Of a stretch of DNA of 42,146 nt, positions 21,377-27,495 are shown in pieces. The translations under genes were made by a program, and so were the position numbers. The notes beneath the pieces were generated by a model that saw only the letters and a list, made by a program, of their open reading frames with translations, searched no databases and was not told where the DNA came from. The number at the start of each line of letters is the position of its first letter. The first letter of the stretch is position 1. The stretch is from a virus. Location of the stretch: the IMG/VR virus record IMGVR_UViG_3300024346_000158, positions 1 through 42,146 of that record; one strand, given 5' to 3'.

Positions 21377-21576
21377 TGTACGGTTCAGTTGGCGAGACAA
21401 TTCAATGGGACACTCCTCGTGGTGTCCTTTCAGGTCAGATAGTGTTTGTTCATGAAGACATTGCGGGCGATGGTGTTGACTACTACGGTCTTCAAACAGG
21501 CCCTAACCCTATGGATAGACATTTTCTTGATAGTGACACGATGTCACAGATGAATGTGGTGAATCTCTCTGCGTGA
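21376..21576 (+). CDS. Small paralogue of 20591 C-terminal domain, 66 aa
   Basis: The start overlaps the previous stop (TAATG). SVGETIQWDTPRGVLSGQIV, then FVHEDIAG, YYGLQTG and NVVNLSA align with the second half of the 20591 protein. It looks like a single small beta-barrel domain. The function is unknown; it probably arose by local duplication. Confidence 0.75.
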   Translation: MYGSVGETIQWDTPRGVLSGQIVFVHEDIAGDGVDYYGLQTGPNPMDRHFLDSDTMSQMNVVNLSA

Positions 21577-21607
21577 CTATTTTCTTTGTTTGGGTCACGT
21601 TTATGCC

Positions 21608-21636
21608 TTGTGTTTTCAAGAGAAGTGTGAGATAAT
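21608..21636 (+). promoter_or_regulatory. Early promoter with class A leader
   Basis: GATAAT (21631-21636) is followed by GGTTGTACAAATTGAGATGA, as at 21046. The -35 position reads TTGTGT. The block starting with GGTCACGTTTA is shared with the promoter at 21014. Confidence 0.5.
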
Positions 21637-21665
21637 GGTTGTACAAATTGAGATGAGGGTTGATT

Positions 21666-21884
21666 ATGTCTGAAGTTACTTATGTTGTTCGATGTGCCAA
21701 AACCGATAAACCACTTGCTGGTTTCTTCACCCCATGTTATGATCGCCAAACGGCGTTCGTTTACCAACAGCAACTCGAAAGTTATGGGTATGAAAATACC
21801 TATGTTGTTGTCCGTAAAGAAAGTACCGAGGTAGCTGGTACGTACCAAGAGCGTGAAATCTTCAATACTGAGGTAACTGTGTAA
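21666..21884 (+). CDS. Hypothetical early protein, 72 aa
   Basis: ATG 21666 follows GATGAGGG of the leader. The product begins MSEVTYVVRCAKTDKPLAGF and is alpha-beta in pattern, with FVYQQQLESYGYENTYVVVR. The next gene overlaps its stop by one base. The family is unknown. Confidence 0.72.
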   Translation: MSEVTYVVRCAKTDKPLAGFFTPCYDRQTAFVYQQQLESYGYENTYVVVRKESTEVAGTYQEREIFNTEVTV

Positions 21885-22093
21885 TGGATATGCCTATGAC
21901 CGTTTATAAGAATAAGACTGAGAACACCATGACCTACTACTACAACCCCACGAAGGATGTGTTTGTTAACAAGATGGAGTTTCTATTGCTTAACGGTGAT
22001 GTCGATTGTATTGTTGTTGACGATACTCTGACTGCCCAAGAAGTTGATGTAGTGTTCGGTGAAATCTACGGAGAAAAATATGAGTACGCTTAG
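21884..22093 (+). CDS. Hypothetical early protein, 69 aa
   Basis: The start overlaps the previous stop (TAATG). The product begins MDMPMTVYKNKTENTMTYYY and has a hydrophobic, acidic C-terminal half (DCIVVDDTLTAQEVDVVFGE). It overlaps the next gene by 14 bases. No family is recognised. Confidence 0.7.
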   Translation: MDMPMTVYKNKTENTMTYYYNPTKDVFVNKMEFLLLNGDVDCIVVDDTLTAQEVDVVFGEIYGEKYEYA

Positions 22094-22340
22094 TCTCGAA
22101 GAAGCGTGTCACTTTCTGTGGCGCGAAGAACTCACGAATTGGGGTGAGTATGACTACGTCCCGAACCACACATATATTAGTAAGGGTACCGACCTTGTTG
22201 GATTCGTGGCTCGCGGTACGGGCATTATTACGATGTTCAATACGCCCAAGAAGTCTTGGTCAGTGTCGCGACGCAAGTTCCGCAAGTTAAACCGAAAGGA
22301 AATAAAAGCGCATATTGATATGCAAAAATGTTCTAAGTAG
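22080..22340 (+). CDS. Basic hypothetical protein, 86 aa
   Basis: ATG 22080 follows GGAGAAAA. The protein begins MSTLSLEEACHFLWREELTN and has a strongly basic second half (KKSWSVSRRKFRKLNRKEIK), so nucleic acid binding is possible. The overlap of 14 bases with the previous gene is typical of the region. The function is unknown. Confidence 0.7.
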   Translation: MSTLSLEEACHFLWREELTNWGEYDYVPNHTYISKGTDLVGFVARGTGIITMFNTPKKSWSVSRRKFRKLNRKEIKAHIDMQKCSK

Positions 22341-22344
22341 TCTG

Positions 22345-22372
22345 TTGACTTTGTCGACAATTATGTTATAAT
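22345..22372 (+). promoter_or_regulatory. Early promoter, class B leader, extended -10
   Basis: TTGACT (22345-22350), 16 bases and TATAAT (22367-22372), with TG one base before the -10, are followed by GGTTACCTAATTGATTGAGA. It drives 22406 and 22764. Confidence 0.82.
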
Positions 22373-22405
22373 GGTTACCTAATTGATTGAGAGAGAGAGA
22401 TGATT

Positions 22406-22771
22406 ATGAATTTTCCTACTGCGTTAAATGACTTCCGTGACTATGTTCATAGTTTCTATGGTAGAGATGGTATCTATGACCTCGGTTGTGGTATCCCTGA
22501 TATCGAAGAAGCCATCATCCAGTACGCTGTGAGGTGTATGGACATTGCTGATCATTGGGGTGGCGGTGACTCTGTTGACCGTGAACGTGTTCGTGCGATC
22601 CTCGAAGACATGGGGTTCGAAGAGATCAAAAGGGCGGAGATCGGTAACCTAATGAATGACCTCGTTATGTTGATCGAGGCCAAAGAGTGTTACAATGAGA
22701 CGTACTACAACAGTGAGTACCAAAGAATCACCACAAGCTTGCTGGGTTGCGCGAGACCTGATAATGTATAA
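22406..22771 (+). CDS. Hypothetical early protein, 121 aa
   Basis: ATG 22406 fits the GAGAGAGA leader better than ATG 22400. The product is mostly helical and acidic (IPDIEEAIIQYAVRCMDIAD, then ERVRAILEDMGFEEIKRAEI). No domain is recognised. The next gene overlaps by eight bases. Confidence 0.7.
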   Translation: MNFPTALNDFRDYVHSFYGRDGIYDLGCGIPDIEEAIIQYAVRCMDIADHWGGGDSVDRERVRAILEDMGFEEIKRAEIGNLMNDLVMLIEAKECYNETYYNSEYQRITTSLLGCARPDNV

Positions 22772-23213
22772 TTTAGATATTCGAGGTACTACCAGTCAAA
22801 AGTTGTTGGACTATGTTGGACGAGTATATAGTCACCTAGGATTGGACGAGTTCGAAGAGTGTTTGTTTGATGTAGATTTCAAACCTCGTTGTGATGGCGA
22901 TGCCGGCGGTTACTGTAATGCTGACGATGGACAGGTTTTTGTTGAACTTGCGCGAAGTGACTCCGAAGGTAGAATACCTATGGAAGACCTGATGGTGAAT
23001 ATTGCTCACGAGATGGTTCACGCAAAACAAATGGCGTCTGGTCGTCTTATCAATAATGGATTCGTTTTGAGAACAAACGATGAGGGCGATACTTGTTTGA
23101 CTACGAAGCAGACCTTTGATGGTGTTGAGTATGTCAGTGTCGCCTATAAAGACCATCCTTGGGAACACGAGGCGTACGGCACTGAACGCGAAATTTATTT
23201 AACATGTAAGTGA
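22764..23213 (+). CDS. HEMVH zinc metallopeptidase-like protein, 149 aa
   Basis: NIAHEMVHAKQMASGR holds HExxH (H82, E83, H86), and HPWEHEAYGTEREIY (131-145) supplies the probable third ligand. It is a clear paralogue of the 19325 protein: HEMVHA(R/K)Q and (H/Q)PWE(H/K)EAY are shared. It is longer because of an extra Cys-containing segment (about 43-51). It may be a SprT/WLM-type peptidase; the substrate is unknown. ATG 22764 begins the part that aligns with the paralogue. Confidence 0.75.
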   Translation: MYNLDIRGTTSQKLLDYVGRVYSHLGLDEFEECLFDVDFKPRCDGDAGGYCNADDGQVFVELARSDSEGRIPMEDLMVNIAHEMVHAKQMASGRLINNGFVLRTNDEGDTCLTTKQTFDGVEYVSVAYKDHPWEHEAYGTEREIYLTCK

Positions 23214-23221
23214 TAACTGTA

Positions 23222-23251
23222 TTGACAAGTAATTGAAACGTGTGGTATAAT
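23222..23251 (+). promoter_or_regulatory. Early promoter, class B-like leader
   Basis: TTGACA (23222-23227), 18 bases and TATAAT (23246-23251) are followed by AGATACCTAATTGAGTTGAT. The spacer (AGTAATTGAAACGTGTG) is almost identical to that of the promoter at 1102. Confidence 0.8.
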
Positions 23252-23283
23252 AGATACCTAATTGAGTTGATAGAGAATATATA

Positions 23284-23829
23284 ATGAATATTTTTAGATT
23301 GCATGATGACCCTACAGTATCAGCTGAGATGATGTGTGATAAACACGTGGTCAAAATGGTTACCGAGTATGGCCAACTATTGTCTACTGCGCACCGTATA
23401 CTTGATGGTGAACAGTATCTGGATCGCACTAAGAATGGCAGTAAGATTAAACGTTGGAGACTTGCAGGTGACGCACAAGAACGTCTCTTGTACAAGGCAT
23501 CTCACGTGAATCACCCATCAAACATCTGGTGTCGTGAGAATGACAAGAACTATCGTTGGTTGTACAAACACTTTAAGGCCTGTGCGAAAGAGTATGAATA
23601 TCGTTATGGACGTGTTCATAAGACCTATACAGATTTAGGTTCCATGTTGTGGTTCGCACCTAAGAATATCAAACTGACCGCATATGAGTCAGTGATGCCA
23701 CAATGTATGCCGGACGAATGTAAGAAAGATAATGTCGTCGAAGGTTACCGTAACTACTACCGTACAGAGAAACAATACTTTGCAAAATGGACTAAACGTG
23801 AAACGCCAACTTGGTTTATATGTTCTTAG
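23284..23829 (+). CDS. Conserved phage protein of unknown function, 181 aa
   Basis: The sequence has MNIFRLHDDPTVSAEMMCDK, then HVVKMVTEYGQLLSTAHRIL, SHVNHPSNIWCRE, EYRYGRVHKT and a C-terminal YRNYYRTEKQYFAKWTKR. I recognise this as a family present in many T4-like and other phages. It has conserved Cys, His and aromatic positions that could form an active site, but no function is established. The leader GATAGAGAA is its ribosome binding site. Confidence 0.82.
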   Translation: MNIFRLHDDPTVSAEMMCDKHVVKMVTEYGQLLSTAHRILDGEQYLDRTKNGSKIKRWRLAGDAQERLLYKASHVNHPSNIWCRENDKNYRWLYKHFKACAKEYEYRYGRVHKTYTDLGSMLWFAPKNIKLTAYESVMPQCMPDECKKDNVVEGYRNYYRTEKQYFAKWTKRETPTWFICS

Positions 23830-23833
23830 ATTG

Positions 23834-23950
23834 ATGCTGGTCTTTTGGTTAGCGTTTAGTGTGGACAATGATGATGATCTCTATGGTGTGTTGTCCAGCA
23901 TCCGCAGACTCAATGAGTGTAAAATAATCTATAAGGAAGGTTCATTATGA
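23834..23950 (+). CDS. Small hypothetical protein, 38 aa (uncertain)
   Basis: A short frame starts at ATG 23834, just after the previous stop, and ends in TGA overlapping the next start (ATGA). The product begins MLVFWLAFSVDNDDDLYGVL. The ribosome binding site is weak. The overlap with 23947 is the main support; it may simply be a leader that couples translation. Confidence 0.45.
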   Translation: MLVFWLAFSVDNDDDLYGVLSSIRRLNECKIIYKEGSL

Positions 23951-24162
23951 ATTTGATTGGTCAACAAGTACATAGTTACTATGGTACTAATCGACCCGAG
24001 GTTTCTGGCGTTATATATGGTCATAAAGGAACCAACATTGTTCTCATTCGTTGGGATGATGGTGAACGCGAAGAAATTAATGTACACTTAATTCATCACG
24101 TGGGGTATCGCAATTCTCATGGTTCGCAACACGGTGTATTTTTCAGCGAGGTTTTTCAATAA
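23947..24162 (+). CDS. Hypothetical protein, 71 aa
   Basis: AAGGAAGG precedes ATG 23947. The protein (MNLIGQQVHSYYGTNRPEVS onward) is beta-rich with a repeated hydrophobic pattern and HLIHHVGYR, suggesting a small SH3-like barrel. It overlaps the next start by one base (TAATG). The function is unknown. Confidence 0.72.
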   Translation: MNLIGQQVHSYYGTNRPEVSGVIYGHKGTNIVLIRWDDGEREEINVHLIHHVGYRNSHGSQHGVFFSEVFQ

Positions 24163-24584
24163 TGGAAAAGATTGTTAAATTGAACTATGACCGTAAAGTT
24201 AGATACATCTTCGACAAGGATACGTTGGAATGTGAACGACTATGTGAAATTGTGATGGAACACTATGGTCAGTTCTTGAATCCCCCGCATGGATGGGATA
24301 TGGCCGTCCATAGGTTGTTTATGAAAGAGTTACGGAGTTGTGGTCTATCTGTCGATGAGTTTATCTCGAAGGAATATCCCCAAGCGCAGAAAAGTGTAAC
24401 GAAACCTAAAAAGAAGCCGCAGATAACTGTCGAGGAAGAGGTTCCTAAGAAGAAACCTGTACCGCCTAAAAAGGCTCCGGTAACGAAACCTACTACGGTC
24501 AAACGAAAGACGATCGGAGCTGCGCCGCCGAAGAAGAAGAAACCGACTATCAAGAAGAAAACAATCGTTAAAAAAGTTAAATAA
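24162..24584 (+). CDS. Protein with histone-like Lys/Pro tail, 140 aa
   Basis: Residues 1-70 form a globular part (MEKIVKLNYDRKVRYIFDKD, then HYGQFLNPPHGWDMAVHRLF). Residues 76-140 are a low-complexity tail of KKP, KKKPVPPKK and KKTIVKKV repeats, like the C-terminal tails of histone H1 and bacterial H1-like proteins. The tail suggests binding to DNA or RNA by charge. The globular part is not recognised. Confidence 0.72.
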   Translation: MEKIVKLNYDRKVRYIFDKDTLECERLCEIVMEHYGQFLNPPHGWDMAVHRLFMKELRSCGLSVDEFISKEYPQAQKSVTKPKKKPQITVEEEVPKKKPVPPKKAPVTKPTTVKRKTIGAAPPKKKKPTIKKKTIVKKVK

Positions 24585-24588
24585 ATGC

Positions 24589-24617
24589 TTGACTATTGGT
24601 TCCATAACATGTATAAT
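24589..24617 (+). promoter_or_regulatory. Early promoter with a terminator in its leader
   Basis: TTGACT (24589-24594), 17 bases and TATAAT (24612-24617) lie 95 bases before 24712. The transcript reaches a terminator (24635-24697) before that gene, so it makes either a small RNA of about 75 bases or an attenuated mRNA. Confidence 0.78.
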
Positions 24618-24634
24618 GGGGACTGTGATTTGGT

Positions 24635-24697
24635 GATGGGGTGGTGAGTTCGAAAACTGCTACTGACTGCTATGTTTCACTCCCCATCTGTTTTTTT
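24635..24697 (+). terminator. Leader terminator or attenuator
   Basis: GATGGGG (24635-24641) pairs with CCCCATC (24682-24688), and GTGA with TCAC inside. TG and seven T (24691-24697) follow. The hairpin lies between a strong promoter and the next gene. The loop contains GTTCGAAAAC, which looks like a T-arm piece, but the span is only 54 bases, so it is not a tRNA. Confidence 0.7.
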
Positions 24698-24711
24698 ATT
24701 ATGAGGTATGT

Positions 24712-25023
24712 ATGCACAAGTTTATAAGTTTGCAAGGTCACGTTACGGCCACCTATGATGAGTTAGTACAAGCATTGGGTGAACCTGATTATATGATTAG
24801 TGCCGAGGATGTGGAGGACAAGGTTACGACCGAGTGGTGTTTCAAGGGATACGACTGGGCCGGAGAAGAGATCTCCATTACTGTGTATGACTGGAAGAAC
24901 TTGGATAATGGCATTGACTGCCGAAGTGGAGAACCCCACCGATGGCACATTGGCGGTACCATGAAGTGTGCGGTAGATGTTGTGCTTGGTCGTTTGGGAC
25001 GTTGGGATAACTCTGGTGAATAG
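24712..25023 (+). CDS. Hypothetical early protein, 103 aa
   Basis: ATG 24712 follows ATGAGGTATGT, the same ribosome binding arrangement as before 13738. The product begins MHKFISLQGHVTATYDELVQ and has WCFKGYDWAGEEISITVYDW, then PHRWHIGG. It is Trp rich and looks like a compact alpha-beta domain. The function is unknown. Its stop overlaps the inverted repeat of the next promoter. Confidence 0.75.
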   Translation: MHKFISLQGHVTATYDELVQALGEPDYMISAEDVEDKVTTEWCFKGYDWAGEEISITVYDWKNLDNGIDCRSGEPHRWHIGGTMKCAVDVVLGRLGRWDNSGE

Positions 25024-25082
25024 TGACTATTCATAAAATAAATGGCGAATAGTGTTGACTATATTTGAAATTGTGTTATAAT
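25018..25082 (+). promoter_or_regulatory. Early promoter with GAATAGT operator-like repeat
   Basis: GAATAGT-g-ACTATTC (25018-25032), TTGACT (25055-25060), 16 bases and TATAAT (25077-25082) with extended TG make a second copy of the promoter block seen at 20498. The leader then reads AGTACCTGATTTGATTGACT, a class B variant. Confidence 0.82.
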
Positions 25083-25118
25083 AGTACCTGATTTGATTGA
25101 CTACTGAGAGAATATGTT

Positions 25119-25673
25119 ATGAATGATTTGATTGCTCGTTACGAAGAACAGGGTCTTACCCTTACTATGAACGAAGAGACTATGATCGCTCTTTGTCAAC
25201 GTCCTGCTCCACGCGCCCGTCTTGGTGTCAAGAATGAGTTCCATGTCCGTTACCGTACTGTTGAACGTATGTTCGAAGCCTGCGCTGAGTTCATCGACAA
25301 TCGCATTGCCGTTAAAAAGTATCGTGAAGATCAGAAGGTTGCTCAGAAAATCAAAGCGGTACAACTTGCTGCTGCTGTTAAAGTCGGTGACATCTTCGTT
25401 GACTCTTGGGGTTACGAACAGACTCAAGTTGATCTCTACCAAGTCGTCGCGAAACCTACTGCGAAGACTGTGATCGTTCGTGAGATTGCGTGTGAGACTG
25501 TCGAAGGTTCCGAAGGACATATGTGTCGCAATGTTCGCGCTGTTCCTAATGCCTTCGTCGGTGAAGAGATGAAGAAACGTCTGGACAACTACGGCGGTTT
25601 CAAGACTTCTTCTTACTCTTGCGCCCGTCCTACTACTGCGGAAGCAGTACACTACAACAGCTGGTACTACTAA
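25119..25673 (+). CDS. Conserved phage/plasmid-type protein, 184 aa
   Basis: Residues 90-130 (VGDIFVDSWGYEQTQVDLYQ, then VVAKPTAKTVIVREI) match a conserved stretch seen in phage and plasmid proteins that often travel with DUF932 genes. A DUF932 gene is present at 1175. The N-terminal 80 residues are helical, and the C-terminal end is Tyr rich. The biochemical role is unknown. GAGAGAAT is the ribosome binding site. Confidence 0.75.
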   Translation: MNDLIARYEEQGLTLTMNEETMIALCQRPAPRARLGVKNEFHVRYRTVERMFEACAEFIDNRIAVKKYREDQKVAQKIKAVQLAAAVKVGDIFVDSWGYEQTQVDLYQVVAKPTAKTVIVREIACETVEGSEGHMCRNVRAVPNAFVGEEMKKRLDNYGGFKTSSYSCARPTTAEAVHYNSWYY

Positions 25674-25702
25674 TTAATTAATTGAGAGAGAGAATATATA
25701 TT

Positions 25703-25954
25703 ATGTTTAAATTTGTTGCTAAACCAAAACTGACTAACCGTCTCGATGAACAAGAATTCGTTAACGAGAACCCAAAACTTGCCGCGATGGCTGCGGTAGA
25801 GTTTCTGAATGACTACAACAAGTTAGGAAAAAAGTTCGAAGACAAGAATGGACAATATGTCCCTGCTCTGAAAGGCGAAGACTGGGTCATGGTGGGCAAG
25901 TTATCTCTTCCCGAGGGACTGTACTTCCGTGATAACAACCTGAAAGGACTTTAA
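25703..25954 (+). CDS. Hypothetical protein, 83 aa
   Basis: ATG 25703 follows GAGAGAGAGAA. The protein begins MFKFVAKPKLTNRLDEQEFV and has a helix (NENPKLAAMAAVEFLNDYNK). It is probably part of the 25055 operon. The next gene starts one base after its stop. No family is recognised. Confidence 0.7.
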   Translation: MFKFVAKPKLTNRLDEQEFVNENPKLAAMAAVEFLNDYNKLGKKFEDKNGQYVPALKGEDWVMVGKLSLPEGLYFRDNNLKGL

Positions 25955-25955
25955 T

Positions 25956-26234
25956 ATGTTGACCCATAATGACAGTACTACTGAACTCCTTACGATCCTT
26001 CAAGAAGAGTGTGCTGAAGTTATTCAGATGGCGTCTAAACTAAAACGATTTGGTCAAGACCCTGATACTCTTGAACGGTTCGTTAAAGAACTCGGTGACC
26101 TTCAGTGTATGATTGACCTCTGCCAAGAATATGACCTCGTGTCTTTCGAAGAAATTGTAAAGTACTCGGACGAAAAACGAGAGAAACTTAAAATCTGGTC
26201 TAATGTAGTGGTGGGAGATTATGAAGATGCGTGA
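25956..26234 (+). CDS. MazG-like nucleotide pyrophosphohydrolase, 92 aa
   Basis: The protein has EECAEVIQMASKLKRFG (E17, E18, E21) and VKELGDLQCMIDLC (E45, D48), the EExxE...ExxD metal site of MazG-like all-alpha pyrophosphatases. It would hydrolyse a nucleoside triphosphate to the monophosphate. It is a distant relative of the MazG-like protein at 6546 rather than a recent copy. The next gene overlaps its end. Confidence 0.85.
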   Translation: MLTHNDSTTELLTILQEECAEVIQMASKLKRFGQDPDTLERFVKELGDLQCMIDLCQEYDLVSFEEIVKYSDEKREKLKIWSNVVVGDYEDA

Positions 26235-26355
26235 TAAACCTAAGAATCCAGTTGCGAAGTATGCTCGGAAGTATAATGTTGCGGCGGTTCATGTTGACCG
26301 TAAGAAGGAATCTAAAAAAACTGGCAAATATTTCTTGACACGAGATAAGGAATGA
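26221..26355 (+). CDS. Small basic phage protein (DUF7230-like), 44 aa
   Basis: ATG 26221 overlaps the end of the MazG-like gene, with GGGAG upstream. The product begins MKMRDKPKNPVAKYARKYNV and is strongly basic. The NPVAKxxRxxN...DRKK pattern is typical of a small phage family of unknown function (DUF7230-like). A consensus promoter overlaps its end (26335-26363). Confidence 0.7.
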   Translation: MKMRDKPKNPVAKYARKYNVAAVHVDRKKESKKTGKYFLTRDKE

Positions 26356-26363
26356 TGTATAAT
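26335..26363 (+). promoter_or_regulatory. Promoter-like sequence inside coding DNA
   Basis: TTGACA (26335-26340), 17 bases and TATAAT (26358-26363) match consensus exactly. The -10 box overlaps the ATG of 26362, so transcripts would start inside that gene and could only supply 26598 and later genes, including gp33. It may be a real internal promoter or chance. Confidence 0.5.
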
Positions 26364-26598
26364 GAGTACCTCTAAAGCAATGAGATACGCGATGATTCGT
26401 CGCGCAGCAATGAATGTGCAGAAAGCACAACACAAATCGAAAGTAATCAAATCTAATTTGTTACTTGCGAAAGAAGTCGAAGCTATTGACCGCGAAGACT
26501 ACAAGTCCAACATTAGTTGGCATGATACTGACAAATTCGTCAACTATCATTTTAATGATGTATACCAAGCTAACAACAAAGATGAGGAATGGAACTGA
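26362..26598 (+). CDS. Basic hypothetical protein, 78 aa
   Basis: AAGGA lies ten bases before ATG 26362. The first half is basic and helical (MSTSKAMRYAMIRRAAMNVQ); the second half is acidic with W and H residues. No domain is recognised. The next gene overlaps its stop (TGATG). Confidence 0.7.
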   Translation: MSTSKAMRYAMIRRAAMNVQKAQHKSKVIKSNLLLAKEVEAIDREDYKSNISWHDTDKFVNYHFNDVYQANNKDEEWN

Positions 26599-26900
26599 TG
26601 GCTGAATTAACAAATCTGATCGACTTGGGTCGATATCCAAAGAATGAAGTAGAACTGATTGCGCGAGAGTTCTTGCGTATCGTATATATCGAGTCTCTTC
26701 AAGATTATGCAGAAGAAGTGCAGAAACGATCGAAAGATGAGTCTGATGATGGTAAGATGGTCAAGAATATGGAAACTGCTCTTTCCCATATCGAAAATGT
26801 CATTGTCATGCTCGATGGCAACGAAGACTTTTTGAAGTTTATCCACGCTGAGGGAAGTGATGCGGATGCTGAAGAGGAAGGTGAATATGACCGATTCTAA
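26598..26900 (+). CDS. Acidic hypothetical protein, 100 aa
   Basis: ATG 26598 overlaps the previous stop (TGATG); ATG 26589 is the alternative. The protein is helical and acidic and ends in a very acidic tail (SDADAEEEGEYDRF). It could mimic nucleic acid by charge or bind a basic partner, but no family is recognised. Confidence 0.7.
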   Translation: MAELTNLIDLGRYPKNEVELIAREFLRIVYIESLQDYAEEVQKRSKDESDDGKMVKNMETALSHIENVIVMLDGNEDFLKFIHAEGSDADAEEEGEYDRF

Positions 26901-27171
26901 AACGTTCGAATATGATGCACTCATGGAAACGCTCAAGAGTAACATTCTAGAAGTGACTTTCACTAAGGTTAATGGCGAAACACGAGTTATGCCTTGTACC
27001 TTGGTCGCTAATTTGTTACCTGTTAGCGAACAACCTAAAGTGTTAGAGACTAAAGTCGATTCCTCTGTGACCGTCAATAAGTCTGTAATTCGCGCATACG
27101 CAATCGACAAGCAAGCATGGCGTTCTTTCAAAGTAGAGAATGTTCTGTCGGTTGGGGTAATTGGTGAGTAA
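26887..27171 (+). CDS. WYL_2 (DUF2693-like) Sm-like barrel protein, 94 aa
   Basis: LKSNILEVTFTKVNGETRVM, followed by PCTL, and then DKQAWRSFKVENVLSVGV near the end match the T4-like WYL_2/DUF2693 family. These are predicted to have an Sm or SH3-like beta-barrel and may bind ligands or nucleic acid. The role in infection is unknown. The gene lies directly before gp33, overlapping it by eight bases. Confidence 0.8.
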   Translation: MTDSKTFEYDALMETLKSNILEVTFTKVNGETRVMPCTLVANLLPVSEQPKVLETKVDSSVTVNKSVIRAYAIDKQAWRSFKVENVLSVGVIGE

Positions 27172-27406
27172 AAAAGCAGAGAACGCTGCGAACTTCTTAG
27201 ACAGAAAAGTCTTCTCTTTCGAGATAGAGGAATTTGTCTATAAACACAAGATGTCGTACATGGATACCATTGTACACTTGTGTGAAGTAAAGGGATTAGA
27301 GATCGAGGATATAAAAAAGTATCTTACTGTTTCGATACTTGATAACCTTGAATCTGAAGCTCGTTCTTTAAATTTTCTCCCAAAACTCAATACATTGGAC
27401 GTATAA
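27164..27406 (+). CDS. 33: Late promoter transcription accessory protein gp33, 80 aa
   Basis: FSFEIEEFVYKHKMSYMDTI, then VHLCEVKGLEIEDIKKYLTV and a final LNFLPKLNTL follow the gp33 pattern of T4-like phages. gp33 binds the beta flap of host RNA polymerase and links it to the sliding clamp, so that gp55-containing polymerase fires at TATAAATA late promoters. GTG 27164 lies about seven bases after GGGG and is preferred over TTG 27161. Its stop is embedded in the late promoter of gp32. Confidence 0.82.
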   Translation: MSKKAENAANFLDRKVFSFEIEEFVYKHKMSYMDTIVHLCEVKGLEIEDIKKYLTVSILDNLESEARSLNFLPKLNTLDV

Positions 27407-27409
27407 ATA
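27402..27409 (+). promoter_or_regulatory. T4-type late promoter of gp32
   Basis: TATAAATA spans the stop of gp33 and lies 87 bases before the gp32 start. The leader contains two hairpins (27414-27451) and an AU-rich stretch. Confidence 0.75.
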
Positions 27410-27413
27410 GTAG

Positions 27414-27451
27414 TGCCCTAGAGGCAATCACATACTATGCCCATTGAGGCA
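27414..27451 (+). other. Tandem hairpins in the gp32 leader (possible autoregulatory operator)
   Basis: TGCC-ctaga-GGCA (27414-27426) and TGCC-cattga-GGCA (27438-27451) are each followed by AATCA. The second loop's ATTG can pair with CAAT further on (for example 27450-27453 or 27458-27461), giving a possible pseudoknot. An unstructured A/U stretch leads to the start codon. T4 gp32 represses its own translation by binding a leader pseudoknot and adjacent AU-rich RNA, so a similar operator is likely. Confidence 0.5.
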
Positions 27452-27495
27452 ATCAATACAATTGTTTATATTTAAGTTAATAATAGGAAAATACT

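Noticed and set aside
23284-23829. Pyrimidine-dimer glycosylase (denV type)
   Set aside because: I considered this name, but the residues known for T4 DenV are not visible, so I left the function open.
24635-24688. Possible tRNA between 24612 and 24712
   Set aside because: A 7-bp acceptor-like stem and a GTTCGAA loop are present, but the span is 54 bases with no D or anticodon arm, and a T-run follows; it is a terminator.
25101-25652. A 183-codon leftward open frame
   Set aside because: It mirrors the conserved rightward gene 25119-25673, which has a promoter and ribosome binding site; the leftward frame has neither.
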